64,000 nt of DNA from Episyrphus balteatus (GCF_945859705.1 NC_079136.1:129801027-129865026), one strand, 5' to 3'; shown: positions 49,901 through 60,766, counted from the first letter of the stretch. Notes: generated by a model from the sequence alone, not told the origin. Program-made: numbers and translations.

Positions 49901-52900
49901 AGATGATTTCATTGCAAATTAGTTTAGGTTCTAATTAAACATTCAAATTGCATTTTGGTGTGACTGTTTATTTTTTAGCATTTATTAGGAGGGTTTTATG
50001 ATTTTGAATAGTCTTTTGTTTTTGCATTGTCATAATTATATTAGCGGCTTTTAGTAAAAGAATTTAATAAAGAAGATACTGTCTTAATTGATAAGATTAT
50101 TTTTTGTTTGTTTTAAGGTATTTTAATTTAAATACTTTTTGTTATGAACAAAAAAAAAAGGAAAGCTGTTTCTATAATTTACTTTGTTACGGTTTAGCTA
50201 TTAAAAAAATAGGAAAAAAAAATTGCCAACTTTCAATAAAAGACTAATATTTCTTGCATAGAATATAAGTCTTAAAATTTCGACAGATGAATTTTAACTT
50301 AAATTAACAATAAACAATGTATATCGCTATGAAATTTTTGCAATATAATAAAGGTAAATTCAAACCTCAACTTGCCAAACTAATAAAGTTTTCATTTCAA
50401 AGTTCCAAATTCCAATCGATTTAGTTGATCAAAATTAAATCTGATTTGATTTATTATCATTATCAACTACTTCTTTAACAGTATTAGATACAATTCCAAA
50501 CAAATTGAAACATAAATTTATACCCGGCAAGCACGTTTTTTTTTTGCTCCTCATTTCTTAATAAAATAGTTTGAGAATGTTTCCCATAAATTTTCATAAA
50601 AATCACTTGCCAAATCTATCAAACACTTAAGTCTTCTCTGACGTCACAAATGCGCACCAATAATAATTGGCACTCTTGGAATATATTATTTTACTCGCAG
50701 CTACATTATATTGTATAGGATAGCCCGAATACATTTAAATAAAAAACAATTTCAATTGGTTAGTGACACTAATTGAACAGTAATTGTGTTTTTAAATGAT
50801 TAGAGAGCAATTTTTTTCCTTTTTTCGTAAATCGTACCCAAAACAGTATCGTTCAACGTTAACCAATAGTTGGAATGAATTTGCAAAACAAATTGAATAT
50901 TTATTTTGTTTCTTTTTTTTTTGCTTGCGCCCCAAATTTGTCAAAATACAAAAAAAAAAAAAAACAAAGATAAGTTTTGAAAAGATCGAATTGAATTTTT
51001 TAAAAGAAGAATTCAATTTAGGGAGAAAAATCTATACAAAAGCATTCTAGTCAGAAAGAAAATAGAAAAAAAAAAAAAAATACTATGAAGTCATCGCAGT
51101 GGAATTCCAACTCAAACCCTATTTTTTTTGATGATCTATTATTGGGGGTAAAAAATGTTCCACGTTATCGTTTCAGTTGTTCATTTTGGAGATCGTTTGT
51201 TTTAAACTGTGAATCCAAAAACGGATTTCATAGAAAAATATGGAAACAATGATTTGGATGAGCGATAAGGTTATTTTCGTCTTCTTAGTGGAATAGGACA
51301 TCTTTCAAGGGTATTCAACGAAACTCTCCCCCTTAACACAATTTTCTAACGAGTTAATGATTTTACCCAATAAAGTATGTAGGTCAAAGGAACTTCATCT
51401 TTATCTTCAAAAAAAAAAAAAAAAAAAATAAGAACATGTTAACAAGAAAAAGATCATGAGCTGAATTCATGATTTTTTGTAACATTATAGTCTTTAAAAA
51501 AGTGTTGCAAATTGACATGATTTTTTAACCGGTTGGTATTTGATCACTTTAGACTTTTTGTTATAGGTATTTTAAAATCTTAGCAATATTACACTAAAAT
51601 TATTCTAGGTTAACACAACCCTACGTTCCAGACTATAGAAATGAATTACAACACAGTTGAAGGTGATCTTCAAAACTATTACTTTTACAATATCGTTGAA
51701 TTAATTACACGAATACCATGAACCGCTTTGAAAAAAAAAAAACGATCATTAATTTCCTCTTCTATAATAATCATATAATAATTTGAATCAACTTTTTATC
51801 AAAATATATGGTAGCCTAACCTCCAAAAAACGACCAACCATAAACTACTCGGCTATCATAAGTCGTAAAATTGTATTTTTCGATCTAAAAACTCTTGTGC
51901 TTTGATTGTACCTCAATTAACTCTCCTAATCGATCATCATCATGTCCATAAAATTTGATCAAATAAATATTAAGCAAACATCATGTAAATCTTTATTTAC
52001 ATATTCTATCCAAATACAGTGATCTAGCTGGTGTATCAACTTGTATCAAAGTATAGAAGAGCTTAAGGTAGCTTTTCTTTATTTGGTTAGATCATCATCA
52101 GAATTTGATGAACACACAATTTGCATGTAAATGGTCAAAGTCTATTAACCGAATTTGTTTGATGCACCCATTTGTCTGATTTTAGATCAACATGATCGTA
52201 AAACTTCCAAATTGATTGCTCCATTAGATTCCAAGAAGTAAAACTTATCATTAGCTCCCCCGATAAATAAAATTTCTTTTTAACGATCGATATTTCGATA
52301 TTCTAGTTTTTATTTTTACTATTCTAGTTTTTACTTTTTGAATATGGTGGTGGCGCGCCAAAATGTCGCAAAGTTAATTCTGCTTAATTATTCAAAACTA
52401 TCAGAAGCTATGTCGACACCTTATAAAATGCAAAAAAAAAAACGATCTATTGATGATCATTTTTTATGAAAGATCAAAAACTCATTAATGAAAATTTGTT
52501 TCCGATTATCTTGTATTTTTCGTTTTTATTTTTAAAAACTTTATCGACTTTTTTAAACGATCACTAAACGAAAAAGTACTTGGAAGTCTTGCTGCCTTGA
52601 TCGTGATTTGTTTTTTTTTTTTCTTATTTTTATTTTGTTCTGTTTGTTTAAAAGATCAGTTTTTATTTTTATGGTTTTGTTTATTCAGTTTTACGATGGC
52701 AAATAATCACTTGAATTTTTCTCGGGTACTTGAGAAGCCTGGGAAGCTTTGATTGTTTGTTTGTTTTTCTTCAGCAAAATTGATTGAGTAAATAGACGAA
52801 CAGAAATTTATGAATGATATTTTGCAGGTTTTTTTTTCTTGTTCTCATAATAAGTTGGAAAAAAAGGTGTTTATTTATTAAACAACAAATTTAAATGGTA

Positions 52901-55900
52901 GTTGAGTTAATAGAGCATGGTTGGTATAGTATAAACGAAGAAGCGGCAGTTTTTGTTTCTTTTTAACAAAGTAGCAGCAAAGTAAAGCTCCTTCGGTTTT
53001 GTAGAATATGGTTAGAGAGGTTTGGATCTTCGCAGAGAGATTTACTTTAAGTGTTTTCATGTTAATTTGCTTAGATAATATTAAAAGCAGTGATGATATT
53101 TTTAGTAAATTTGTATTGATTTCTTTTCTAAAAGATGCAAAAAAGCTCTGTCGATTATTTAATCTTACTTGAACTTGTTTGATAATGACATCATTCCACC
53201 CAATTAGTAAGGTTCAAAATCATATTCGGCGATATTTTTCTTATTAATATCTCATGGTTTAACTTAGACGGTCACTGTGGCGTATGCGTAACTTTATTTT
53301 TAATTTTAGTTGGTTAAGAAAAAATGCTCAAATGGAAACACAAATAACACATGTTTTCGAAGATATTCCCCTATATTTTGGAGGATATTCCCCTCTACTT
53401 GAAAAAATTCTGCGCCTTTAAATTAAAACCGCAAAGGACATTTCTTGGCCAACCACCAATGATGTCGCTTTGCGTCTTTTGACTTTTGCCTTACAAATGC
53501 AAACAACAATCGCAATCAAAATTAAAATTTTAAATTAATTCAACGTTTAGGTAAAAACAGACACATTTTTGTAACAAAGAACGCCGCTTTTTGGTCTTCA
53601 TTCAAAAAATCAATCAAGCACAAGGCCGAATTTATTTACTGAAACTTAAATATGTACGTACATTAGTTTTTCCTTAGGTACTCGCAAACATTTCAAAATA
53701 TTTTAATCATTCCGCTATAGTAAAATGGAATGCAATTTACCTAATTTTTTCTATATTTATTAAATTTTCAAAAAAAAAAAGTACAAAAATTCGCAAGAAG
53801 CCACTTAAAATGCATTCAACGTGCACGCACTTATTCACACCTCAATCTCATTTGCATTGTCTTATTTATTACGCATTCATTTTGCATATCAAATTTCACA
53901 TTTTCTTAATCGTCATTCATCAACAACCGGAAAGCTGCCGAAAGCCGAAAGCTGAATTAAGTAGCTTAGCGCCGACCGCGCTCATCGCTGTCGGCCGCGC
54001 TGCTGTCGGTCGCACCATGCCAAACGTTTATCGCATTTGACACGCCGCGGCGCTGCCGAAGCTGCCACTGATTTATTTATTGATCCTCCTCCTTTCGTCT
54101 TTTCTCTCAATGGGGTGCTGACAGTTAGCGGAGTGCGCGCGCTCTCAGCATGATGTTGCACATCGCCTTCCAACAACCCAACATTGACAGGTGGAACAAG
54201 TTACCTGTATTATATGCGTGTGATTGAAATTGCTATTGCCAGTAAATATAAATTCATGCGATGACGGATGCTACTGTTGTTTATGTTTTTATTTTTATTG
54301 AAAAGAGCCCACGATTGAGAGATGTTTGACAGCTCAAATAATTCGACAGACAGATAAAAGAATTTGACACAAATTAATCAATTGCAATGTACTGCTGCAA
54401 TAAACATATTGATTTCGATTTTTATTGCAAAAGAGGGGCGTCTCTAGCTACTAGGAAAATACGTGCTTGGTGGTGACAAATCTTATTGCCGTCCAATACT
54501 GGATCTTGAGCTGAGCTGATTGTGGCCCAGTTTCCACGAAGAAGAAGAAAAAATAAAACGAGACAGAAGTGCACTTTATCGGCAAAGCGGCGATGTAATG
54601 TGCAATTTGCATACAATAATTCTCTGCATCTGTTGCACTCACATCAGAGTTGGAGGAGAAAGATATATCTTCAGTGCAGCGCCATCGCCATACCACAGGA
54701 ATGCGCACATTTCGGATGCATTAGGCTGTTTTTTTTTTTTAAGTTGCGCGCTTTCCTTTATGGTCGGTGTGTGTTTATTGATTTAATGTTTGTTGCTTTT
54801 TATAAAATTGGTGTTATTGCAGCCAACAAGTCAAATGAATTGGTTGCACAGATTGTTTTCGAAGAGAGGCTAATTTATTTGATTTTTGTCTGAATGCTAT
54901 GCTTACATAATTTTATATAAAAAGTCATAAAACGGTTTTACCGATGCGAGATGTGTGCGAAGTGATATGTGGTTGGACCTTAATTTATTGGTTTAGGAGA
55001 AAAGTGATTGGTTTAAGAATTTCTTAAGCAATTGCGATTTTTACCCGACTACGGGGATGTCAAAATAATTATTATGAGTTTGACATGTATGTTCACTGAT
55101 AACTTTTAAACTACTTATCATAATTTGCCAAATGAGGTTTTGTTGGAAGTATCTTGATTATCCGCTGGTTATATAGACTATGTTCATTGACGATTCAATT
55201 TAAGGATCAATTGCTCTTTGAAATATGTTACTTTTAAAAGACGAAATGAATCAACCACTCTTTAGACTGAAAATCTGAATATTTCGGAGAAGATGATAAA
55301 ATATTTACCAAATTCACAAAATATTTCGCTCCAACAAGGAAAAAGGGAAGATAAAAAGGGTTAGCCTTCTCATCTACCTAAATAAAAAAAAAATATTGCT
55401 CTTAACCGGTACTTATTCGCAAGTTATCTATATGTTCCATTCTTACTTATAGGTACCTATAAATCATTAACAAGGAAATCAAATTGCGGCAAATTACCTC
55501 CTCAAAATGCACAAAATCAATGAACATAAACTACAAATCAGCCTTTAAGCATTAAATCAGAAAACCCTACGTATCAGTTGTGTTCCCTACTTAAGTCAAA
55601 CAACTCATAAATCCCCGTTTTTCCAAACATAGTTCATTTTTATTCTTACAGGTAGATATACAAATTTTCCTCTAATCTAATGTATCTGGATTCGTAAGTG
55701 AGCATCTCACACAACGTTCTTTCATTTTACCAACCTGTAAGCTAAAACACACTCTGTTTTTAATCTAATCTCTTAAACAATCTATGACTTTAAACTGCGG
55801 TAGCTTTTTAAATGTATCCATCCGCAGTGCATTCCTTCATATCCAGAATTTAACATCTTTTCCTTAAACCACCCTATTGTATTATGAGTGTATGGTTGCT

Positions 55901-58900
55901 ACTTTGGAAAATATAAATTTTGTCCAATCAAAAGGAAGAAGTGAAACTTGTTAGCAAAAAGCGATCGAAAACTCGTTGCTTCTGATATTTTGCTTAAATT
56001 GCCGTTGTGCGCTTTTTTTTTGTTCAAAATTCGCTAAGTGAAAAACCCAATAAAATTGACCTCAAACTTCGTTTAGTGACTTATATATTCCCTTTCTTAG
56101 TTCATGTAAAGTTAGAGAGGTATTGTCTTTTTTGCATGTTGTTTTTAGGGTATTTGGCTGACTTCATATAAAATTAGCGAAACAAAGCGAAACTTAGTGA
56201 AACTTAGCTAAACTTAGTAAAACTTAGCGAAACTTAGCGAAACAACAACAGTAGATATAACAGAAAAAATAAATTGATATCCAAATTAGCAACAAATTAT
56301 CCACCTTTTTCTTGTCAATATGGAGTTTTCAACAAGTTCATGGTCATGGGCTGAATTCATTCCAAATTTCTCACATTTATTCAAAAGTGGCAATCACGGT
56401 TATGTAGAAAACAGGTAAATCATACTTAAAAATCACTATATGCCGCGAAAGTGAGAACTCAAAAAAAAATTTGACTTAATCTCGACATGTTTATCTGAGT
56501 TTTTTGTTTTGTTTTCATTATTTTCCACTAAAAGATACTTCCTGGCAATAGAGGAGGTCGCTGTTCATCTTCCATCCAACTTAGAAAAAAAAGCAAAAAA
56601 CGGTTCTATGTGTGGTTTAGGAAGATAAAAATGTATGCATATGGTTGGCTATCTAAATGCGTGTTCAGAGTTCTTGTATCTTTTCTCTGTCAAATTGTTA
56701 CAATTACACCGTGTGCAGTACTGCTATCGCCTTAGCACGTATCTCTAGAAAAATAGTTGTTTTTATGTTTGTTTGTACCAACTTTGAGTAGATAAATAGA
56801 TACTCTAACGTTGTTAGTGTTGTTAACTCAAGGTTATGGGTTGTTTCCTTAACAGATTTTTGTTTTTTTTTTTTTTTTCAAGAAACTTTAATCGAAAATA
56901 AATTACCCTCATAAAAAGGGGAGATACACAGTCGTGAATATGTGTTTTTTCGTTTATTGAAAATTAATTAAAAATCTATCGCATCCCGGATTTTATCTCT
57001 TTTTGAAATAAAAAGACAAAACAAATTTTTTTTAAATTTGTATGGACTTTTCGAGCACAATGGCTGGATTATTGTCAAATCGATTTATTGTTATGCTGCT
57101 GGTAAGTTCATAATCGAGGGTCAATAATTTATTATTTTCCAATTTGAAAATTTTATTTAAAATCTTATCATCTCCCGCATTTTTAGTTCAAAAGCTATTT
57201 TCTAATTTTTTTTTTTTTCAGGCAATTCAAAGCAGTGGAGTTATTACTGGACTATCAGCTAACAGTGGCAGTGTAAGTTGTGGAGGTTTGATTTGTCGAT
57301 CAATAACCGGGATATTTACTCGAAATCCCTTGCCAGAAGATGCTTACGTTCATGTTGCAACGATACCAGCAGGAGCTTCAAATATTTCGATTACCGAATT
57401 GAAAAATAGCATAAATCTATTAGGTGAGGGAAAAAGGGGGAGAGTTTGTCGCTAAGATTGTATAACTTTGATTTTTTCAGTGCTAAGAACTACGAGTACA
57501 GATCAAAAGTATCTCTTCAATGGAGATAATACAGAATCACCGAATGGAGCTTATGATGCTGCTGGAGCCGTTTTTGACTATCGAAGAATCGACGGATTGC
57601 AAGATGGTGAAGGGGTCACTGAATGGATAACTTGTACAGGTCCCATTCGGGAAATGTTGGAACTTATGGTGAATAAAATTTCATATGAATCAGGCGTCTA
57701 TAATTATTTTGTGTGTTTTTAGGTCTACTCTCGAGATGTAAATCCTGGTGTCAAATATGAATACCTTCTTCCCATAAGCTCTGATTCCGAAGAAAATGAA
57801 GTTTCCGTTGAAAGCGATATGAATCTTAAGTCCGGCAATGAAGAAACAGTTCCCGGTCGTCCTATCCGAAAACGAAAATTCAATTGGAAAGTTGTCGGTT
57901 TCAGTCCGTGCAGCAAATCTTGCGGTGGTGGAACTCAAACACCAGTAATTCGATGCGTTCGTGAGAATCCAACTCGATATTTCTCACAACGTCGTTGCAG
58001 TCATTCCGAAAAGCCAGTTTTAAATGAAAATCTCTTGCGATGTAACACTCAGCCATGTCCGGCCTTCTGGAGACTCGAAGAATGGGGTGAATGCAAGTGT
58101 CAGCAGGGTGAAGGCATACGAGAGCGTGAAATCGGTTGTGTCCAAGAATTGGCAAGTGGAATTGTTATCCAAGTGAATAATGTTGCTTGTCTAGAGGAAG
58201 AACCCCAGACTAAAAAACCCTGTGACTGTCCGAAAATGGGTCGACGACGAAATCACCATCGACACCGAATGTACAATGGACGACTTCAAACTCCAGGAAA
58301 TATGACAATGCCAAATAACCAAAGGGTAATTATTTCGGACAAAGACAAAGCTGGAGTATGGTTGGTCTCGGAGTGGAATAATTATTGTTCGGCATCGTGT
58401 GGACCGGGTATTGAATATCGTTCGATTTATTGTGATCGTCCTAAATCGAATACAGAAAGATGTGACTTTAGATTTACACCCGATACGACGCGGCCTTGTG
58501 AGAATGAAATCGAATGTACAACGGGCGATTGGTTTGCTGGACCTTGGTCGAATTGCAGTGGAAGTTGTTTTAATTTAACAAAAACCAGACAAGTGCTATG
58601 TATACAAAATCAGTTGATAGTGGATAATGAGGATTGTAAGATGGAATTGAGACCTGAATCAACACAGAAATGCAGCCTTAGTGATGTTGAGTATTGTTCA
58701 CCCAGATGGCATTATTCAGCGTGGAGTGAGGTATGATAAATATTTAATTTTTGATTTTTCCATTACACAAAACCTAACTTAACTTCTCTCAAGGCTTCAT
58801 TGAAAATTCACTTGATTTTTTTTATCGAAATCGTTAAAACCGTTTTGGAGTGTTGTAATACTTCGTAAATATTATTTGGAAAGCATCTGTTCTGAGCGAG

Positions 58901-59816
58901 ATATTAAAAATCAAACAAAGAAAAAAAAAACTTATAGAATTCCATACAAAATTTGAAAAAAGTCTGTCCACCCACACGGGCGGCCTGACTAAATCCCCTT
59001 TTCTTATTTATCCAGCATCATAATAAAGGTTTTAATTAAAACATCGATTTTGTTTCAACACGAAACCAATACTTGCTCTAGAGAGTGTTAGTAAAATCTC
59101 TCTTACTCCAGTTTGTATGAACATTTACCTCACTCAGATCTGTGAGAATCAACAAGAACGAACAATTTTTTAGAAGAAATCTGAATCTGATGTGATTCCA
59201 AATTCTTAACGAATGAGTTAATACTTTTTGGAGAAAAAAAAATTGAATAAATGTATTTCAAAAACTAAGAATTATTTCTAAAACTCTGGTAGACGGCCTT
59301 CGGCCAAACCATTTAAAGACTTATGTCATCTTACAATTAAGTAAAATATATATTTTTGTATTAACTTTTGAAGTCAATCAAACTAAAATCTAAAACTATT
59401 TCTAAAACTAAGCCCGCTTTGCAAAATCTCCTTTTTTTTTACTTTCAGTGTACAAAAACATGTGATGGTGGAACTCAAAGACGACACGTAAAATGTCTCG
59501 AAATCAATGTTACCGAAAATACCCTAACGGAATCTATAAAATGTCGTTACTCTAAAAGGGAACCAATATATCGCAGTTGCAATTCATTTGCATGCAGTGG
59601 TAAGTCTTAATACAACATTTTCCAAATAATTTCAAATTAAAATTCGAAAAAAAAATTATTTCAGAACCCCGAGTGGATCTCATACAAAATGACATTGCTC
59701 CAACATGTATTGACGAATTCAATGACTGCCATCTGGCGGTAAAAGCCAAACTATGCAGTTATGAATATTATCAACAAAATTGTTGTTATTCATGTGGAGC
59801 AGTTGTAGGAGCTTGA
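25935..59816 (+). CDS. ADAMTS-like secreted matrix protein, copy 2 (long form)
   Basis: Proposed exons are 25935-25951, 32057-32129, 34819-35429, 38668-38746, 38820-38922, 39002-39159, 57222-57423, 57481-57668, 57723-58730, 59449-59599 and 59665-59816, with compatible phases throughout and a length of 913 residues. Domains: signal peptide (1 to about 21), Thr/Pro-rich mucin-like linker (about 95-200), TSR (206-260), Cys-rich module (to 347), spacer (348 to about 490), five TSRs (about 535-863), PLAC (about 875-907). There is no protease domain. Exon count, phases and several exon lengths match copy 1, so this is a tandem paralog; the TSR region shares roughly half its residues with copy 1. 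The first exon and the link across the 18-kb intron are the least certain parts. Confidence 0.7.
26651..26785. repeat. Dispersed repeat copy 2 (shared gaatcaacaagaacgaaca end)
   Basis: Direct-orientation relative of 25133-25260: it starts aaattatttaatttttatga, shares short internal words, and ends with the same gatgagaatcaacaagaacg motif. It lies in the first intron of the proposed copy 2 gene. Confidence 0.5.
30071..30282. repeat. 212-bp hairpin element with tandem 31-bp core
   Basis: The left arm starting tagccgttttttattatcac is repeated inverted at the right end (to 30282), with about 75-bp arms that are almost perfect. The centre holds two exact tandem copies of a 31-bp unit (30145-30175 and 30176-30206), each with the internal palindrome atcacgattcgtgat. 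No coding capacity. It is probably a MITE-like element. Confidence 0.8.
32057..32129 (+). CDS. Copy 2 exon: signal-peptide core
   Basis: Acceptor tttctttatag; the first base completes a codon. It reads TFLIIFALHTLATQA, then ELSTIERIK, with donor gtaagt at phase 0. The hydrophobic stretch and the small residues before ELS fit signal-peptide cleavage. The phase at its 5' end is identical to the copy 1 exon at 551. Confidence 0.7.
32130..34818. other. Second intron of copy 2
   Basis: No exon recognised in 2.7 kb. It includes a small inverted-repeat element at 32578-32755 and a GC-richer stretch at about 33240-33310. Confidence 0.45.
32578..32755. repeat. Small inverted-repeat element
   Basis: gttccattggaggtgg at the left end is matched inverted by ccacctcccaaaggaac at the right end, followed inward by agtttacta against tagtaaact. 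Total about 178 bp with no ORF. MITE-like. Confidence 0.55.
34819..35429 (+). CDS. Copy 2 exon: Thr-rich mucin-like linker and first TSR
   Basis: Acceptor tcttttag, donor gtgagt, phase 0 to phase 2, 611 nt. It starts KHQEWLRQRGLLKPHISRKT, passes through an Asn-rich patch, then a long Thr/Ser/Pro/Ile stretch with many TTT runs, then KPKPKPKPYP, then a TSR (WGTWSQWSACSRTCGGG). The Thr-rich part is expected to be heavily O-glycosylated. Copy 1 has a shorter acidic linker at this place. Confidence 0.82.
35430..38667. other. Third intron of copy 2
   Basis: No exon recognised. It contains a nested inverted-repeat element at about 36193-36573. GC-richer stretches at 35470-35720 and 38040-38450 carry ORFs without recognisable protein features and may be regulatory. 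Confidence 0.45.
36193..36573. repeat. Nested inverted-repeat element (MITE-like)
   Basis: Outer imperfect inverted repeats of about 40 bp (36193-36232 against 36533-36573, sharing cagtacacata and ggtaata) enclose a perfect 23-bp inner palindrome, 36233-36255 against 36265-36287, with a 9-nt loop. No ORF. The inner hairpin abuts the left outer arm directly. Confidence 0.65.
38668..38746 (+). CDS. Copy 2 exon: remainder of first TSR
   Basis: Acceptor atttcag, donor gtaagt, phase 2 to phase 0. It encodes RQTTGKRYISNDC and then IGVYRRYHLCNEQ. C-x-G-x-x-x-x-x-x-x-LCN is the standard TSR continuation. Confidence 0.8.
38820..38922 (+). CDS. Copy 2 exon: TSR end and start of cysteine-rich module
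   Basis: Acceptor cttgtatag, donor gtgagt, phase 0 to phase 1. It encodes ACPSTNDDFRQEQCSAFDD and then FQGRKYTWEPYIK, parallel to copy 1 exon 1173-1272. Confidence 0.82.
39002..39159 (+). CDS. Copy 2 exon: cysteine-rich module
   Basis: Acceptor gtgccaacag, donor gtaagt, 158 nt, phase 1 to phase 0. It encodes DDAECELNCKPMGMKYFATL, then VIDGTACFRPAEYY and YRGRAICVGGICK. Same length and phase as copy 1 exon 1730-1887. Confidence 0.84.
40524..40550. repeat. Poly-A homopolymer (27 nt)
   Basis: An uninterrupted run of A, the longest homopolymer noticed here. Similar shorter runs occur at 6123-6143 and 51411-51429. Confidence 0.9.
41702..41947. repeat. Inverted-repeat element with TATA-rich arms
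   Basis: The core 41723-41740 against 41900-41917 (cattattaggg and its complement) continues inward through the shared gcgttatatatataaatata and gttcactactgta. Outer matches (ataacttttaa) extend the element to about 246 bp. A diverged relative with gataacttttaaactactta lies at about 55095. No ORF. MITE-like. Confidence 0.65.
49069..49352. repeat. Near-exact 142-bp tandem duplication
   Basis: The unit starting atgtttaattagtaataggg and ending cagatatctagg occurs at 49069-49210 and again directly at 49211-49352 with no difference seen. It lies within intronic DNA. This is either a recent tandem duplication or an assembly artefact. Confidence 0.9.
56176..56245. repeat. Short aaacttagcg micro-repeat array
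   Basis: About six imperfect tandem copies of a 10-11 bp unit (gaaacttagc, with variants agtgaaactt and gtaaaactta). Confidence 0.7.
57060..57101 (+). CDS. Copy 2 internal first exon: signal peptide
   Basis: Context agcacaATGg, 14 codons (MAGLLSNRFIVMLL), gtaagt donor at 57102, phase 0. It is parallel to 9343-9399 in copy 1. A T-rich acceptor at 57221 leads directly to the spacer exon. Confidence 0.72.
57060..59816 (+). CDS. ADAMTS-like protein copy 2, short form with internal signal-peptide start
   Basis: Exons are 57060-57101, 57222-57423, 57481-57668, 57723-58730, 59449-59599 and 59665-59816, about 580 residues. It begins MAGLLSNRFIVMLL, then AIQSSGVITG. The start at 57060 has A at -3 and G at +4. 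An in-frame ATG at 57042 would add MDFSST but has weaker context. The spacer is at residues about 15-160, five TSRs lie between about 200 and 530, and PLAC is at the C-terminus. It is secreted by prediction. Exon structure is the same as the short form of copy 1. The start could belong to an alternative promoter of the long gene or to an independent gene. Confidence 0.72.
57222..57423 (+). CDS. Copy 2 exon: start of spacer domain
   Basis: A long T tract plus cag acceptor, gtgagg donor, phase 0 to phase 1. It encodes AIQSSGVITGLSANSGSVSC, then GGLICRSITGIF and VATIPAGASNISITELKNS. IPAGASNISI is the spacer signature. The Cys expected in V-G-C-D at the start is absent, as in copy 1. Confidence 0.83.
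57481..57668 (+). CDS. Copy 2 exon: spacer domain, middle
   Basis: Acceptor attttttcag, donor gtgaat (weaker than consensus), phase 1 to phase 0. It encodes VLRTTSTDQKYLFNGDNTES, GAYDAAGAVFDYRR and TCTGPIREMLELM. Confidence 0.82.
57723..58730 (+). CDS. Copy 2 exon: spacer end, basic site and four TSRs
   Basis: A 1008-nt exon with acceptor gtttttag and donor gtatga, phase 0 at both ends. It encodes VYSRDVNPGVKY, an acidic stretch, then RPIRKRK, then TSR units: FNWKVVGFSPCSKSCGGGTQ, FWRLEEWGECKC (degenerate), VWLVSEWNNYCSASCGPG and WFAGPWSNCSGSC. A His/Arg/Asn/Met-rich linker lies between units 2 and 3. The fifth TSR starts at WHYSAWSE and is split by the intron. Confidence 0.86.
58731..59448. 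other. Intron of copy 2 with dispersed-repeat end motif
   Basis: 718 nt, against 65 nt at the same position in copy 1. It contains gtgagaatcaacaagaacga at about 59142-59161, the motif shared with 25133-25260 and 26651-26785, which suggests that repeat insertion enlarged the intron. Confidence 0.55.
59449..59599 (+). CDS. Copy 2 exon: last TSR
   Basis: Acceptor tactttcag, donor gtaagt, 151 nt as in copy 1. It encodes CTKTCDGGTQRRHVKC and ends CNSFACS. Confidence 0.85.
59665..59816 (+). CDS. Copy 2 terminal exon: PLAC domain
   Basis: Acceptor ttatttcag. It encodes CIDEFNDCHLAVKAKLC, then YYQQNCCYSCG and TGA. Same Cys spacing as the copy 1 PLAC exon. Confidence 0.87.
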
Positions 59817-59825
59817 TTATTTAAA

Positions 59826-59831
59826 AATAAA
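59826..59831 (+). terminator. Possible polyadenylation signal of copy 2
   Basis: AATAAA only about 10 nt after the stop codon. Further AT-rich hexamer-like sequences follow, so the true site may be farther downstream. Confidence 0.35.
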
Positions 59832-60719
59832 AATGAAAAATAATAATAATCGATGGAATAGGACTTTTTTTTATATAATATGTAGGTCTTTATTTTTAAT
59901 TTAATTTAAATTTAAAAGTTATCTTTTTTTTGTTAATGTTTCTTAATGAATTATGTGTTAAGCACTGAGAAAAAACAAACGATGCGAAAACAAAACAAAA
60001 AGTCTTGCGATAATGTAAAGAAAAATCAAGCACACGACAAAGTACCTTTCATTTTTATTAAACTTGATATGATATAAATATCTTAGCTGCTTTTTAATAT
60101 TTTGGCATACGTATTTAATAACACCAACAACAACAACAGCTACCAAAATGATCTGTATCCTTTTTACGTAAATTAAAAAAAGAAAAAACAAATATTTATT
60201 TAATTTGCATTTTAAGTTTTAAAATTTTAAATGTAAACAATTAAGTAAGTTTAAGTTTAATTTTAAGTAAAAGAAAAAACAAATATAAAAAAAAATGTGT
60301 TATTAATAGTTTTAAAAATATATTTTTCTAGATTTATATATTTTTCTTTAGTTAAGATATTCTTCTCCTTACAAACAAAAAATGTTTCCATTTAAAATGT
60401 ATTATTTTACTATTGCGCACTTTACTTATATTTTTAAGTTTTTTTAATTTTAAATATTTAAGTGAAATTAATAAAAAAAAAATATAGTCAATTAGATCAC
60501 TTGAAATATTTTTTAATGTAAAAACAAGCTTAAAACTCATATCATAACCATACTATATCGAGTTGAAAATTTCAAAATGTTATTAATAAACAATTAACAT
60601 TTTTTTTATTACAATTTCTATTTGTTTTATTTCATTTCAACGCAATTTAGTTTCAAAGAAGTTGTCAAAGTAGGCGTTTTATTTACCCAAAGTCATTATT
60701 GAATATTATATATCGCCCC
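59832..60719. other. Intergenic region between copy 2 and the receptor gene
   Basis: Very AT-rich, no supported gene. It should contain the 3' UTR of copy 2 and the proximal promoter of the receptor. Confidence 0.5.
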
Positions 60720-60759
60720 TATAAAAAGCCAACAACCATAACCAAAGTTAGTCAGTACA
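60720..60759 (+). promoter_or_regulatory. TATA box and initiator of the receptor gene
   Basis: TATAAAAA at 60720-60727 is followed by TCAGTA at 60752-60757, an arthropod-type initiator with its A at 60754, about 34 nt from the TATA start. The ATG is at 60767, so the 5' UTR would be only about 13 nt. Confidence 0.65.
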
Positions 60760-60766
60760 AATCAAT

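Larger units (their letters stand above)
39160..57059. other. Central intron of copy 2 (17.9 kb), or intergenic if the halves are separate genes
   Basis: No coding exon recognised. It holds a 27-base poly-A run (40524-40550), an inverted-repeat element (41702-41947) with a diverged relative at about 55095-55180, a 142-bp tandem duplication (49069-49352), an aaacttagcg micro-repeat (56176-56245) and GC-richer patches (42230-42720, 53930-54170) that may be cis-regulatory. Confidence 0.5.

Noticed and set aside
54422..54893. Overlapping ORFs on both strands (up to 123 codons)
   Set aside because: Several frames are open at once because of base composition; none shows a family motif.
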